NCBI GenBank assembly: GCA_903921965.1 | Contig: CAIXSE010000868.1 | Span: 1 to 18,001, forward strand | Origin: an uncultured Thermoleophilia bacterium | GTDB taxonomy: Bacteria; Actinomycetota; Thermoleophilia; UBA2241 | Reading direction: 5' to 3' | DNA length: 18,001 nucleotides | Shown: positions 5,858 through 13,002 of the stretch, in pieces | How the letters are laid out: every line of letters starts with the position of its first letter | How positions within the stretch are numbered: the stretch's first letter is position 1 | Translations under genes and position numbers: made by a program | The notes under the pieces: generated by a model | The model's input: only the letters and a program-made list of their open reading frames with translations | Told to the model about the DNA's origin: nothing | Database searches by the model: none

Positions 5858-7537
5858 TCAGGTGTGGAGCGCAGTGGAGGCGGCGAGAACGGAGACCTCA
5901 AGTCTCGAGCCGCCGTGCCCACCTATCCGTAGCCGCTGCTCGTTGACCGCAACTCGCTCCGCGGTCCATGGGTCGTCCTCGGTACCAGGGTACGGCAGCA
6001 GCCTCGGGAAGTCGGAGGATGCCACGTGGACGCGCAGACAGTGATCCGTGCGGACTCGGTAGCCGACGTGCCCCAGGCTGACCGTCGCCAACGAGTCCTG
6101 AGACGCACCGCGGATGAGGGCGGCGCCGTCGCAGACCCGACGGGTGCGGCCATCTGGAAACACATCGAGCAGTCGCACCACAAGGTGCATCGACGGAGCC
6201 GATGACCCGACCTCGAGCACCGCGACCACCGGCCCGGCCAGGTCGATCGGCGTGCGCAGTGGCTCGGACGTGAAGACCAGCACGTCGGGTCTCGCCTCCA
6301 CGGTCCGGTCGTCGGGAGGGTCGGCAAGAGCAAGCATGGGCTCGCTTGGCGGAGTCGGCACGAGGTCGTTCGGGTCGTGGATCCAGGTGCGGACCGTCGA
6401 CAGCGGGGAAGGTCGCACACTGAGCGAGCCTTGCGATGACCTCCGGTCATGCCCGGTGGCCTGGGTCAGGAACAGGACACGTGTCACACTCTCCGGCGGG
6501 GGCCAGCATGGGCTGACCTGCTGATCCGCGCCGGTGAGCTGCCAGCGCACGCGTGGCGCAGTCCCGCCGGCCTCTCCCTTCAGGTGCTGGTCGTAGAAGG
6601 CGAGGGAATCGCCCACGTGCTCGCCCAGGCGTCCGGTCATCGTCTCGATGAACTTCTCTGCCATCTGGACGGGACCGATGGGAGGGTCCGTCCACTCGTT
6701 GTGCAGGTGGTCGGTCGCGTGCATCACCAGGTGCTGAGGAGCCGGCGAGGAGACGCTGGCGATCGACCAGTCCTGCATCTGACCGTGGCGGAACTGATCC
6801 CACCATCCGCCGATGTGCAGCGTCGGGACGTGGTTGTACAGAGAGGGCAGCCCTTGGCGGAACAGGCGTTCGGACGACACCGCGAGGGGATCCGACACCC
6901 ACGTATCCAGGCTGGCCGAACGCTCCCCCTCGAGCGGCCCGCACAGCACATCGCGGAGTGGGCGTGTCGCCCAGTCCAGCGACGACGGCTCCAACAGGTA
7001 CGTGCCACCATCGACCCAGCAACTCCCGGCCCATAGCACCCACGGGACGAGCTCGAAGACGCCTTGACGGAAGAGCCATCCATCCAGCACGTTCGCCGAG
7101 GTGTTGCGCACGACCATGGCCGCCAGAGCAGGATGTCCGCTCGCCGCCGCGGCCCACTGGGTGAACCCTGCGTACGATTCACCCCAGGTCCCGACGCGGC
7201 CCGAGCACCACGGCTGCTGGCGCAGCCATTCGAGTGTGTCGTAGCCGTCGTTCATCTCGTGGACGAACGCCTCCGCACGACCTCCCGAGCGGAACTTGCC
7301 ACGGGTGTCCTGGGCGACGAACGCGAAGCCGCGGTCGGCGAACCACGGCCCGACGAAGGGGGTCAGGTGCTCTCGGGACGACTTGTCGTACGGCCACCGC
7401 AGCAGGACGGCGGGAACCCGACCCCGATGGGAAGGGAGGTAGAGGTCTGCACTGAGTCTGACCCCGTCACGCATCGGGATCGAGACCTCGGTGGCGAGGT
7501 CCGGGATGGGCGCCGGCGGCACGACGTTCGGCTTCAC
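5858..7537 (-). CDS. CocE/NonD family hydrolase (S15 X-prolyl dipeptidyl aminopeptidase-like)
   Basis: This is a 559-residue protein of normal family length without a signal peptide. It opens with P-M-R-D-G-V-R-L-S-A-D-L-Y-L-P (residues 21-35), characteristic of CocE/NonD enzymes. Next come R-W-P-Y with Y50 as likely oxyanion residue, D-T-R-G-K-F-R-S-G-G, and the nucleophile elbow G-E-S-Y-A-G with S121. The acid is probably D246 in G-G-W-W-D and the base H276 in A-T-D-H-L. The last 170 residues contain the jelly-roll segment L-L-D-V-F-P-D-G-R-T-R. The family covers X-prolyl dipeptidyl aminopeptidases, cocaine esterase and beta-lactam ester hydrolases, so Xaa-Pro peptides are one option among several. 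The GTG start has GAGGGA four bases upstream. It is last in a minus-strand operon after TetR1 (108-base gap) and ends at the shared terminator. Confidence 0.88.
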   Translation of the reverse strand: MKPNVVPPAPIPDLATEVSIPMRDGVRLSADLYLPSHRGRVPAVLLRWPYDKSSREHLTPFVGPWFADRGFAFVAQDTRGKFRSGGRAEAFVHEMNDGYDTLEWLRQQPWCSGRVGTWGESYAGFTQWAAAASGHPALAAMVVRNTSANVLDGWLFRQGVFELVPWVLWAGSCWVDGGTYLLEPSSLDWATRPLRDVLCGPLEGERSASLDTWVSDPLAVSSERLFRQGLPSLYNHVPTLHIGGWWDQFRHGQMQDWSIASVSSPAPQHLVMHATDHLHNEWTDPPIGPVQMAEKFIETMTGRLGEHVGDSLAFYDQHLKGEAGGTAPRVRWQLTGADQQVSPCWPPPESVTRVLFLTQATGHDRRSSQGSLSVRPSPLSTVRTWIHDPNDLVPTPPSEPMLALADPPDDRTVEARPDVLVFTSEPLRTPIDLAGPVVAVLEVGSSAPSMHLVVRLLDVFPDGRTRRVCDGAALIRGASQDSLATVSLGHVGYRVRTDHCLRVHVASSDFPRLLPYPGTEDDPWTAERVAVNEQRLRIGGHGGSRLEVSVLAASTALHT

Positions 7538-7645
7538 GATTCCCTCACGCCCTCATGTCCCGGCGCCTCGCCTTGAGACCGAGGCCCGCCTTGGACTTCG
7601 TGGAGCACCTCGAGAATGACGCGGTCACGGATGCGGAGGTCGCAG

Positions 7646-8368
7646 TCACGCTGCGTCGTCCACGCCACCCTTCTCCGTGAAGGCCTCGACGATGCCGATC
7701 GCCGCCGCGGCCAGGGCGCTGTACCCGTCGGCGGAGGGGCGGAGCGGAGCGTCGGGATCGACGCGCCTGCGCAGGAGGTAGCCGGATTCCAGCGCTTCGA
7801 TGGCCCAGACGAGATCCTCGATTGTCCGTCCCGGCCGCAGGCGACGTCCGGCGTAGGCGACGATCGTCGAGAGCAGCTCCCCCGTGTTCTGCATGTACCT
7901 CTCGTTGGTCGAGCTCTCACTCGCAGTCAGGTCCTGGGGCGCCATCAAGGCCTCGAGCCCGATCATGAGGAACAGGGCCGGCTCGGCGAACGCTTCGTTG
8001 AAATCGACCTCGATCGTCTCCGCCAGCACCCGTTGCCAGGGTAGCTGCTGCGCCAGCGCGCTCAGCACGGCGCTGCGGACTCGCTCAATCCCGGGTTCCA
8101 CCGTAGCTTCGAGCACGTGTGCGGTGAGCTCCACCTGGAAGTCGAGCTGGCTCGGCCAGATGTTGTAGGCGGCGCCCGTCGTCATCTTCCCCGCCTTCGG
8201 GCTGGCGGCCTGTTGTTTCCGGTTGGCCTCCTCGATGACATCGGTGAGCAGGACGCCGGCGAGTGGGTTGAGGGACCCCGCTCCGTTTCCGGTGATCCGG
8301 TCGGCTAGGAGACGTACGGCCGTGTCGAGGAGGAGCTTGCGGGTCTCGTCGCGTGTCCGTCTACGCAC
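7646..8368 (-). CDS. TetR-type regulator 1
   Basis: This is a 240-residue one-domain-plus-ligand-domain regulator, clearly paralogous to TetR2 (8917-9672). They share R-R-R-T-R-x-E-T-R at the start, L-N-P-L-A-G, M-T-T-G-A-A-Y-N-I-W-P, E-P-A and I-G-I-V-E-A-F-T-E near the end. The recognition helix corresponds to T-T-G-A-A-Y-N-I-W-P-S-Q (63-74), equivalent to the usual TetR x-x-G-x-x-Y-x-x-F. About ten extra residues (K51-G60) lie between helix 2 (V-I-E-E-A-N) and it, where TetR proteins normally have a tight A-G-V turn. GTG 8368 has AAGGGG upstream. The gene follows the VOC gene and precedes CocE on the same strand. The ligand is unknown; a peptide or product of the locus is plausible. Confidence 0.82.
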   Translation of the reverse strand: MRRRTRDETRKLLLDTAVRLLADRITGNGAGSLNPLAGVLLTDVIEEANRKQQAASPKAGKMTTGAAYNIWPSQLDFQVELTAHVLEATVEPGIERVRSAVLSALAQQLPWQRVLAETIEVDFNEAFAEPALFLMIGLEALMAPQDLTASESSTNERYMQNTGELLSTIVAYAGRRLRPGRTIEDLVWAIEALESGYLLRRRVDPDAPLRPSADGYSALAAAAIGIVEAFTEKGGVDDAA

Positions 8369-8377
8369 AGTGACCCC

Positions 8378-8393
8378 TTCTGTCGATTTACAG
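8378..8393. promoter_or_regulatory. Operator-like repeat in the TetR1 leader
   Basis: CTGT and ACAG arms flank CGATTT (8380-8393), just upstream of the TetR1 ribosome binding site on the minus strand. TTCTGTCGA here is also found at 4449-4457, within the palindrome before the MBL-fold gene. It could be an autoregulatory site; the evidence is only this nine-base match. Confidence 0.25.
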
Positions 8394-8470
8394 GCTGCGG
8401 CGCAAGGATAGCCCCCTGCGGTGCGACACGTCGATGGCGCACGCGCGCGACTCCGGCATCGTCGGTGCTG

Positions 8471-8920
8471 CTAGGTGGGTCGTGACACGAGCTCGATGAC
8501 CACTCCGTCAGGATCGCTCACGTACGCGCATGCGACGTTGTGCCAGGGGGAGCCGGGCGCCTCGAAGTGGACGACGCGCCGCGAGATGATCGACGCGCCG
8601 GTGTCCTCCAGCTGTGCGAGAACCGCAGGGACGTCGTCGACGCCTAGTGAGATGTGGACGTTGCCTACCTGGCGGCCCTCGCGGTGCAGCGGCAGCCCGC
8701 TGGGCACGCGGTACTCGATCAGTTCGAGGATCCTCCCATCGCCGGAATCGAGATCCGCGCAGTCGAGCTCGGCGCCGTCGTATCCGACCAGGTCGGCGAT
8801 GTCCGCGTCGGCGACGAGCTCCCGGTCGATCAGCGTCAGCCCCAGCCTACCGCAGTAGAAGTCGAGCGCCCTGTCCAGGCTCGACACGGTGATGCCGACG
8901 TGGTCCATGCACTTGATCAC
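8471..8920 (-). CDS. VOC/glyoxalase superfamily protein
   Basis: This 149-residue protein has two beta-alpha-beta-beta-beta modules of the vicinal-oxygen-chelate fold. Module 1 starts D-H-V-G-I-T-V-S with H7 and ends L-E-L-I-E-Y with E66 or E69. Module 2 starts N-V-H-I-S-L-G-V with H89 and ends D-P-D-G-V-V-I-E-L-V with E143. These give the His/Glu/His/Glu metal site expected of glyoxalase, epimerase or dioxygenase members. The layout is closest to methylmalonyl-CoA epimerase or lactoylglutathione-lyase-like proteins, but the reaction cannot be assigned. GTG 8920 overlaps the TGA of TetR2 by four bases (GTGA), implying coupled translation. An ATG four codons later (8908) is an alternative start. 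It sits between two paralogous regulators. Confidence 0.85.
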   Translation of the reverse strand: MIKCMDHVGITVSSLDRALDFYCGRLGLTLIDRELVADADIADLVGYDGAELDCADLDSGDGRILELIEYRVPSGLPLHREGRQVGNVHISLGVDDVPAVLAQLEDTGASIISRRVVHFEAPGSPWHNVACAYVSDPDGVVIELVSRPT

Positions 8921-9672
8921 TGCGTCTCTCCCTCCTCCGTGAACGCTTCCACGATCCCTACGGCCGCGGCTGCCAGCGCGGTGATGCCCTCAGCGTCCGG
9001 ACGCATCGGGACCTCGGGTGCCAGGCGAGCCCGCAGAACGTAGCCGATCCCCAGGGCCGCGGTCGCCCCTACCACGTCGTCCATGCTGCGCCCGGCCCGC
9101 AGCCGGCGGCCCGAGTAGCGGACTGTGGCCGCGACAAGCTCTCCGGTCTCGGCGAGGTAGCGCATGCTCGCGGCTTGCGCTGCATCGACCAGTTCCTCGC
9201 GCGTCGCAAGCGCGCCCAGGCCGATCCTGACCAACATCGCAGGCTCGGCCAGCGCCCCTCCGAACTCGGCCTCGATGGCCGCGCCGAGGACGGCCCTCCA
9301 GTCGAGCTTCCTGGCGAGCCCGTCCATGGTCACGGCGCGCATTCTCTCCGTCCCCGGGGTGGCGGCGAGGTCGAGGACGTGCACCATGAGGTCATGCTGG
9401 AAGTCAGCCTGGGTGGGCCAGATGTTGTAGGCGGCCCCCGTCGTCATCTTGGGAGAGGTCGGGCCTGCGGTCGCGAGTGTCGCATTGGCCTGGTCGATCA
9501 CCTCGGTCAGCAACAGCCCCGCCAACGGGTTGATCGAATCGTCGCCGTCTCCCGCGATCCTGGCGACCACCAGACTCACGGCCGCATCGAGGAGCAGCAG
9601 ACGCGTCTCGGCGCGCGTCCTTCTCCGGTAGCCCGATCGTGATCCCCCACCTATTGACAATCTCCCAGCCAC
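8917..9672 (-). CDS. TetR-type regulator 2 (paralogue of TetR1)
   Basis: This 251-residue regulator aligns along its length with TetR1. It has R-R-R-T-R-A-E-T-R, I-N-P-L-A-G, helix 2 L-T-E-V-I-D-Q-A-N, an extended connector and M-T-T-G-A-A-Y-N-I-W-P-T-Q-A-D-F at 76-91. The shared odd connector shows that both come from one duplication. The start is uncertain: GTG 9672 has no ribosome binding site, but TATCTT lies at exactly -12 to -7 before it, so the mRNA may be leaderless. TTG 9660 is the other option. It is the first gene of the minus-strand operon and is divergent from the binding-protein gene at 9835. TACGTAA at 9706-9712 lies between the two, the natural place for an operator controlling both directions. 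Confidence 0.82.
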   Translation of the reverse strand: MAGRLSIGGGSRSGYRRRTRAETRLLLLDAAVSLVVARIAGDGDDSINPLAGLLLTEVIDQANATLATAGPTSPKMTTGAAYNIWPTQADFQHDLMVHVLDLAATPGTERMRAVTMDGLARKLDWRAVLGAAIEAEFGGALAEPAMLVRIGLGALATREELVDAAQAASMRYLAETGELVAATVRYSGRRLRAGRSMDDVVGATAALGIGYVLRARLAPEVPMRPDAEGITALAAAAVGIVEAFTEEGETQ

Positions 9673-9712
9673 GGCGCGAAGATATCACATTCACGCTGCA
9701 CGCAATACGTAA
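9654..9712 (+). promoter_or_regulatory. Promoter/operator module 1 (binding-protein gene; divergent from TetR2)
   Basis: TTGACA (9654-9659), then GAAGAT after 18 bases (9678-9683), then CACATTC (9686-9692) and TACGTAA (9706-9712). The 59 bases align without gaps to 11740-11798, with about 37 identities concentrated in these four blocks. On the minus strand the same AAGATA reads TATCTT, a -10 for TetR2, so the divergent promoters appear to overlap. GCAA and TTGC flank TACGTAAG, suggesting a regulator site. Confidence 0.6.
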
Positions 9713-9834
9713 GTTGCAAACGCATATCGAAAGGGGTCCACCTCGGACGACTCGTGTGGCGGCGGCATCCGCGGACGGCAGACATGGCGGACCGGAAGCT
9801 ACCGGAGCAGCCTTGACCTCACAGGAGAGGAGCC

Positions 9835-11550
9835 ATGAACGACACTAGGCACAACCGCACGCGACGCCTGTCTGTAGGTCTCGTGGTCGCGGTGGTCGTC
9901 CTGATCAGCTTGCTCGCGTCAGGATGCGGCGGATCGAGCTCGGGTGGGTCAAGTGCGGGCGGCGGCTCGGCCAGCCCCAGCGGTGACCAGCCGATATACC
10001 GGCTGGGCTCCAGCATGGCCTACGACTCGCTCAACCCCTTCGTCGGCTTCCTCGCCCAGGACTACGCGGCCTGGATGCTGATGTACCCCAACCTCGTGCA
10101 GTACTCCAACGACCTGGAGGCCGAGCCCGACTTCGCCGAGTCCTGGACGACCAGCGCTGACGGCCTCACCTGGACGTTCACGACGCGCTCGGGGGCGACC
10201 TGGTCCGACGGCCAGCCGCTCACCGCCAAGGACGCCGCCTGGATGATCAACACGGTCGTGAGGCTCCAGGGTGGTTCCGCGGCAGTGCTCGCCCCGTTCG
10301 TCCCCGGCATCGAGAAGGCGACGGCCGTCGACGACACCACCCTCGAGGTCAAGCTCGCCAAGCCCTCGCCGGCGCTGCTCGCGAACCTCTTCCAGCTGCC
10401 GATCCTCCCGGAGCACTCCTGGGCCAAGTACGCCAAGGGCGACGGCGCCAAGCTCAAGACGGTGAGCATGGACCCGGCCGACGGACCGGTGGTCGTGGCC
10501 GGCCCGTTCACCATCGAGAAGCTCGACTACAAGGGCACCACCATCTTCAAGCGGGTGGAGACCTTCTACGGCCCCAAGCCGCTGATCACCGGCTACGGCT
10601 TCCAGGTGTTCACCAACGCCGACGCCTCCATCCAGGCGCTGAAGAGCGACCAGGTGGACTGCGTCTCCTTCCTGCCGCCGGCGTCGGCGGGGGCCATCAA
10701 GGGCGACCCCAAGCTCGAGGTCCAGGGCTTCGGCGACGCCATCCCGTCGCTGCTCTTCGTCAACTACTCGAAGAACAACACCAGGCACGCGGAGCTCAAC
10801 CAGGTGGAGGTACGCCAGGCGCTCGACCTGGCGATCGACCGCGAGGCCATCATGAAGAGCGTCTTCATGGGCTTCGCCGAACCCGGGGGCTCGCTGCTCA
10901 TCAACCAGTACGTGCCGCAGTTCCTGTCGGCGCAGGTGCCGGTGACGCAGCGCGACGTGGCGAAGGCCAACCAGCTGCTCGACGACCTCGGCTACGCCAG
11001 GGACAGCGACGGCATCCGCGTCGCCAACGGCCACAAGATGGAGTACGAGATCCTCATCTGGGCCATCGCCGTCGCGCAGGACGGCCGCCTCGCGGACACG
11101 CTCAAGCAGAACTTCGCCGAGATCGGCATCGGCCTGAAGAAGAAGGTCGTCGACAACCCGCCGGCGGTGATCAACGGCGGCGCCAAGCCCTACTCCGACT
11201 ACGACATGACGCTCTCCGGCTACGGCCTGACCCCCGACCCGGACTGGTCGCTCATGATCTCGACCAGCCAGATGCTCGGGGTCTACAACGTGGCCGGCTA
11301 CTCCAACCCCGAGTACGACAAGCTCTGGTCCCAGCAGACCAGCGAGATCGACCCCGCCAAGCGCAAGCAGATCATCGATCAGATGTCCGCGATGCTCCTG
11401 GACGACGTGGTGACCCACAACATCTGCTACATGCAGGTTGTCACGGCCTGGAACAAGAAGTGGCAGGGCGTGCCCGCCGGCGGCACGCCGTTCGGCTACT
11501 ACGCCTACCTGAACAAGACCCAGTTCAACTCCCTGGCGGTGCAGCAGTAG
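9835..11550 (+). CDS. Peptide ABC transporter, lipoprotein substrate-binding protein (SBP family 5)
   Basis: This is a 571-residue DppA/OppA-type binding protein. Its N-terminus is basic (R-R at 10-11), followed by a hydrophobic stretch and the lipobox L-A-S-G-C with C31 as the lipidated residue, then a Gly/Ser linker to about residue 48. The mature part has the family-5 opening (D-S-L-N-P-F) and S-x-D-G-L-T-W-T-F, W-S-D-G-Q-P-L-T-A-K-D. It should sit on the outside of the membrane, bind oligo- or dipeptides (or another family-5 ligand) and deliver them to the permeases at 12037-13886. A good site, GGAGAGGAG, precedes ATG 9835. The codons for the signal and linker are relaxed, whereas from about 10000 nearly every codon ends in C or G. 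A perfect hairpin follows the stop, separating it from the permease operon. Confidence 0.92.
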   Translation: MNDTRHNRTRRLSVGLVVAVVVLISLLASGCGGSSSGGSSAGGGSASPSGDQPIYRLGSSMAYDSLNPFVGFLAQDYAAWMLMYPNLVQYSNDLEAEPDFAESWTTSADGLTWTFTTRSGATWSDGQPLTAKDAAWMINTVVRLQGGSAAVLAPFVPGIEKATAVDDTTLEVKLAKPSPALLANLFQLPILPEHSWAKYAKGDGAKLKTVSMDPADGPVVVAGPFTIEKLDYKGTTIFKRVETFYGPKPLITGYGFQVFTNADASIQALKSDQVDCVSFLPPASAGAIKGDPKLEVQGFGDAIPSLLFVNYSKNNTRHAELNQVEVRQALDLAIDREAIMKSVFMGFAEPGGSLLINQYVPQFLSAQVPVTQRDVAKANQLLDDLGYARDSDGIRVANGHKMEYEILIWAIAVAQDGRLADTLKQNFAEIGIGLKKKVVDNPPAVINGGAKPYSDYDMTLSGYGLTPDPDWSLMISTSQMLGVYNVAGYSNPEYDKLWSQQTSEIDPAKRKQIIDQMSAMLLDDVVTHNICYMQVVTAWNKKWQGVPAGGTPFGYYAYLNKTQFNSLAVQQ

Positions 11551-11556
11551 TGAGAT

Positions 11557-11596
11557 CCACCCATGGGGGCGGCCCGCGGGCCGCCCCCATGGGTGG
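11557..11596 (+). terminator. Perfect 20-bp inverted repeat after the binding-protein gene
   Basis: The arms 11557-11576 and 11577-11596 are perfectly complementary over 20 bp with no spacer, starting six bases after the TAG at 11550. There is no T-run. It may terminate most transcripts or shield the 3' end of the binding-protein mRNA, giving more binding protein than permease. As DNA it is a 40-bp palindrome able to form a cruciform. Confidence 0.75.
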
Positions 11597-11739
11597 GGTG
11601 CGCGGGCGCCACGAGCACGCACCGGTTCGTGCGTCTGGTGAAACACGGGCGCGAGGCCCTGTCTGGCAGTGGCCTTCGTTCGGCCGGGTGCTCTGGAACG
11701 CTGCCATGGCCATCGGACGGGCACTGACGATATCGACGC

Positions 11740-11798
11740 TTGACACCCCGTCCGCTTCAGCGTAAAGATGCCACATTCTGCGTAATCTCACTACGTAA
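11740..11798 (+). promoter_or_regulatory. Promoter/operator module 2 (permease/ATPase operon)
   Basis: TTGACA (11740-11745), AAAGAT after 18 bases (11764-11769), CACATTC (11772-11778) and TACGTAA (11792-11798) occur at exactly the same distances as in module 1. CGTAA also occurs at 11761-11765 (as CGTAAA) and 11781-11785. The module lies 240-300 bases before the permease gene. It gives the permease operon its own promoter under the same probable control as the binding-protein gene. Confidence 0.6.
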
Positions 11799-11854
11799 AC
11801 TCTCTTGAGACCGAGCTGGCGCCGATCTATCGCCGAGATCCGAAGGCGAGGGAG

Positions 11855-12040
11855 ATGGACTGGATCCGCAAGTCATCATCCGCTCGAACAGACAGAGGCA
11901 GTGAGAGAAAGATGGGGGATGCGCCTTCAGGTCCTGCCACTACCGCGGCGGGACGGAGTCCGATAGGCTGGCGGCGCGGTAGCCATCTCGACGACCAGGG
12001 CCGGACGACGTGGCTGCGGGCCGCTAGGGGCGACCTTTGA
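11855..12040 (+). CDS. Possible 61-residue leader ORF coupled to the first permease
   Basis: ATG 11855 follows GAAGG (11842-11846) and GAGGGAG (11848-11854) and opens 61 codons ending with TGA at 12038-12040. This stop overlaps the TTG start of the permease as TTGA. The following genes of the operon are joined by the same type of 4-base overlap. The protein is basic and low in hydrophobic residues, with no recognisable family. It may be a leader translated for coupling, or a chance frame. Confidence 0.35.
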   Translation: MDWIRKSSSARTDRGSERKMGDAPSGPATTAAGRSPIGWRRGSHLDDQGRTTWLRAARGDL

Positions 12041-13002
12041 GCAAGCGCCAGCGCTTCATCCTGCGGCGCGCCGGGAGCGCGCTCATCATCGCCTTCATCG
12101 CGGTGAGCTTCAGCTTCGTGCTGTTCCGCGCGCTCCCGGGCGACGCTGTCAGCAACATGACCCGCGTGCCCAACGTCACCGAAGCCACACGCGAGGCGCT
12201 GCGCCGCCAGTTCGGCATCGACAAGCCGCTGACCACGCAGTACGCGCTCTACCTGAAGCAGCTCGCGCGCGGCAACCTGGGCGTGTCCTACCAGACCCAG
12301 CAGCCGGTGTCGCGCGAGGTCTGGCGCTCCGTGCGCAACACCGTCCCCATGGTCCTCCTCGGCACCGTCGTCGCCATCCTCGTCGGCACCTGGATCGGGG
12401 TCTCCGCGGCGTACCGCCAGGGCGGCGCCCGCGACCGGGTGATCACCGGCGCGGCCATGATCATCTACGCGCTCCCGGTGCAGTGGCTGGGCCTGCTGCT
12501 GCTCGTCTGGCTGGCGCGCTGGCTGCCGACCAGCGGCATGAGCGACCCCTACCTCTTCGACGCTGACTTCCTCACCACGGTCGGCGACCGGCTCAAGCAC
12601 ATGCTCCTGCCCGCGACCTGCGTCGCGCTCATGCTCTTCGGCTCGTTCGCGCTCGTGGTCCGCAGCTCCCAGCTCGAGGCGCTCGCCGATGACCACGTGC
12701 TCACCGCGCGGGCGAAGGGCTACCGCAACCGCCGCGTCGTCTGGCGGGAGGGGTTCCGCTCGGCGATGCTGCCGCTGGTCACCCTGTCCACCCTGACGCT
12801 CGGCTGGCTGATCGGCGGCGTGCTGCTGGTCGAGGCCGTGTTCAGCTGGCCCGGCGTCGGGCTCGCGACGGTCCAGTCGGTCTCGGCCCGCGACTACCCG
12901 ATGCTGCAGGGGCTCTTCCTCGTCATCACCGTCTCGGTCGTGGGCTTCAACTTCCTCGGCGACGTGCTGCACGCCGTGCTCGACCCGAGGGTCGCGGAAT
13001 GA
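12037..13002 (+). CDS. Peptide ABC transporter permease 1 (DppB/OppB type)
   Basis: This 321-residue inner-membrane permease has about six membrane segments. It opens with a basic end, then a first helix at about 13-31 and R-A-L-P-G-D-A (31-37), the OppB-type hallmark. The cytoplasmic EAA loop that docks the ATPase is at 224-243 (A-R-A-K-G-Y followed by R-S-A-M-L-P). The C-terminal L-D-P-R-V closes the family pattern. The start is TTG 12037, the first possible start after an in-frame TAG at 12025, with TAGGGGC upstream. It pairs with permease 2, whose ATG overlaps its stop by four bases (ATGA at 12999). Together they form the translocation pore of the importer. Confidence 0.92.
   Translation: MSKRQRFILRRAGSALIIAFIAVSFSFVLFRALPGDAVSNMTRVPNVTEATREALRRQFGIDKPLTTQYALYLKQLARGNLGVSYQTQQPVSREVWRSVRNTVPMVLLGTVVAILVGTWIGVSAAYRQGGARDRVITGAAMIIYALPVQWLGLLLLVWLARWLPTSGMSDPYLFDADFLTTVGDRLKHMLLPATCVALMLFGSFALVVRSSQLEALADDHVLTARAKGYRNRRVVWREGFRSAMLPLVTLSTLTLGWLIGGVLLVEAVFSWPGVGLATVQSVSARDYPMLQGLFLVITVSVVGFNFLGDVLHAVLDPRVAE

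Larger units (their letters stand above)
11551..12036. other. 486-base intergenic region splitting the transporter locus
   Basis: This gap separates the binding-protein gene from the permeases. In order it holds the 40-base palindrome (11557-11596), about 140 bases in which I see nothing, the second promoter/operator module (11740-11798), a TCTC-TT-GAGA inverted repeat (11802-11811) and a small leader frame (11855-12040). Confidence 0.7.

Noticed and set aside
9949..11724. 591-codon open frame on the minus strand opposite the binding-protein gene
   Set aside because: It is an antisense shadow of a strictly GC3 gene, with Val/Gly/Leu/Arg/Glu-rich low-complexity translation and no domain. The + strand has a lipobox, family motifs and a ribosome binding site.
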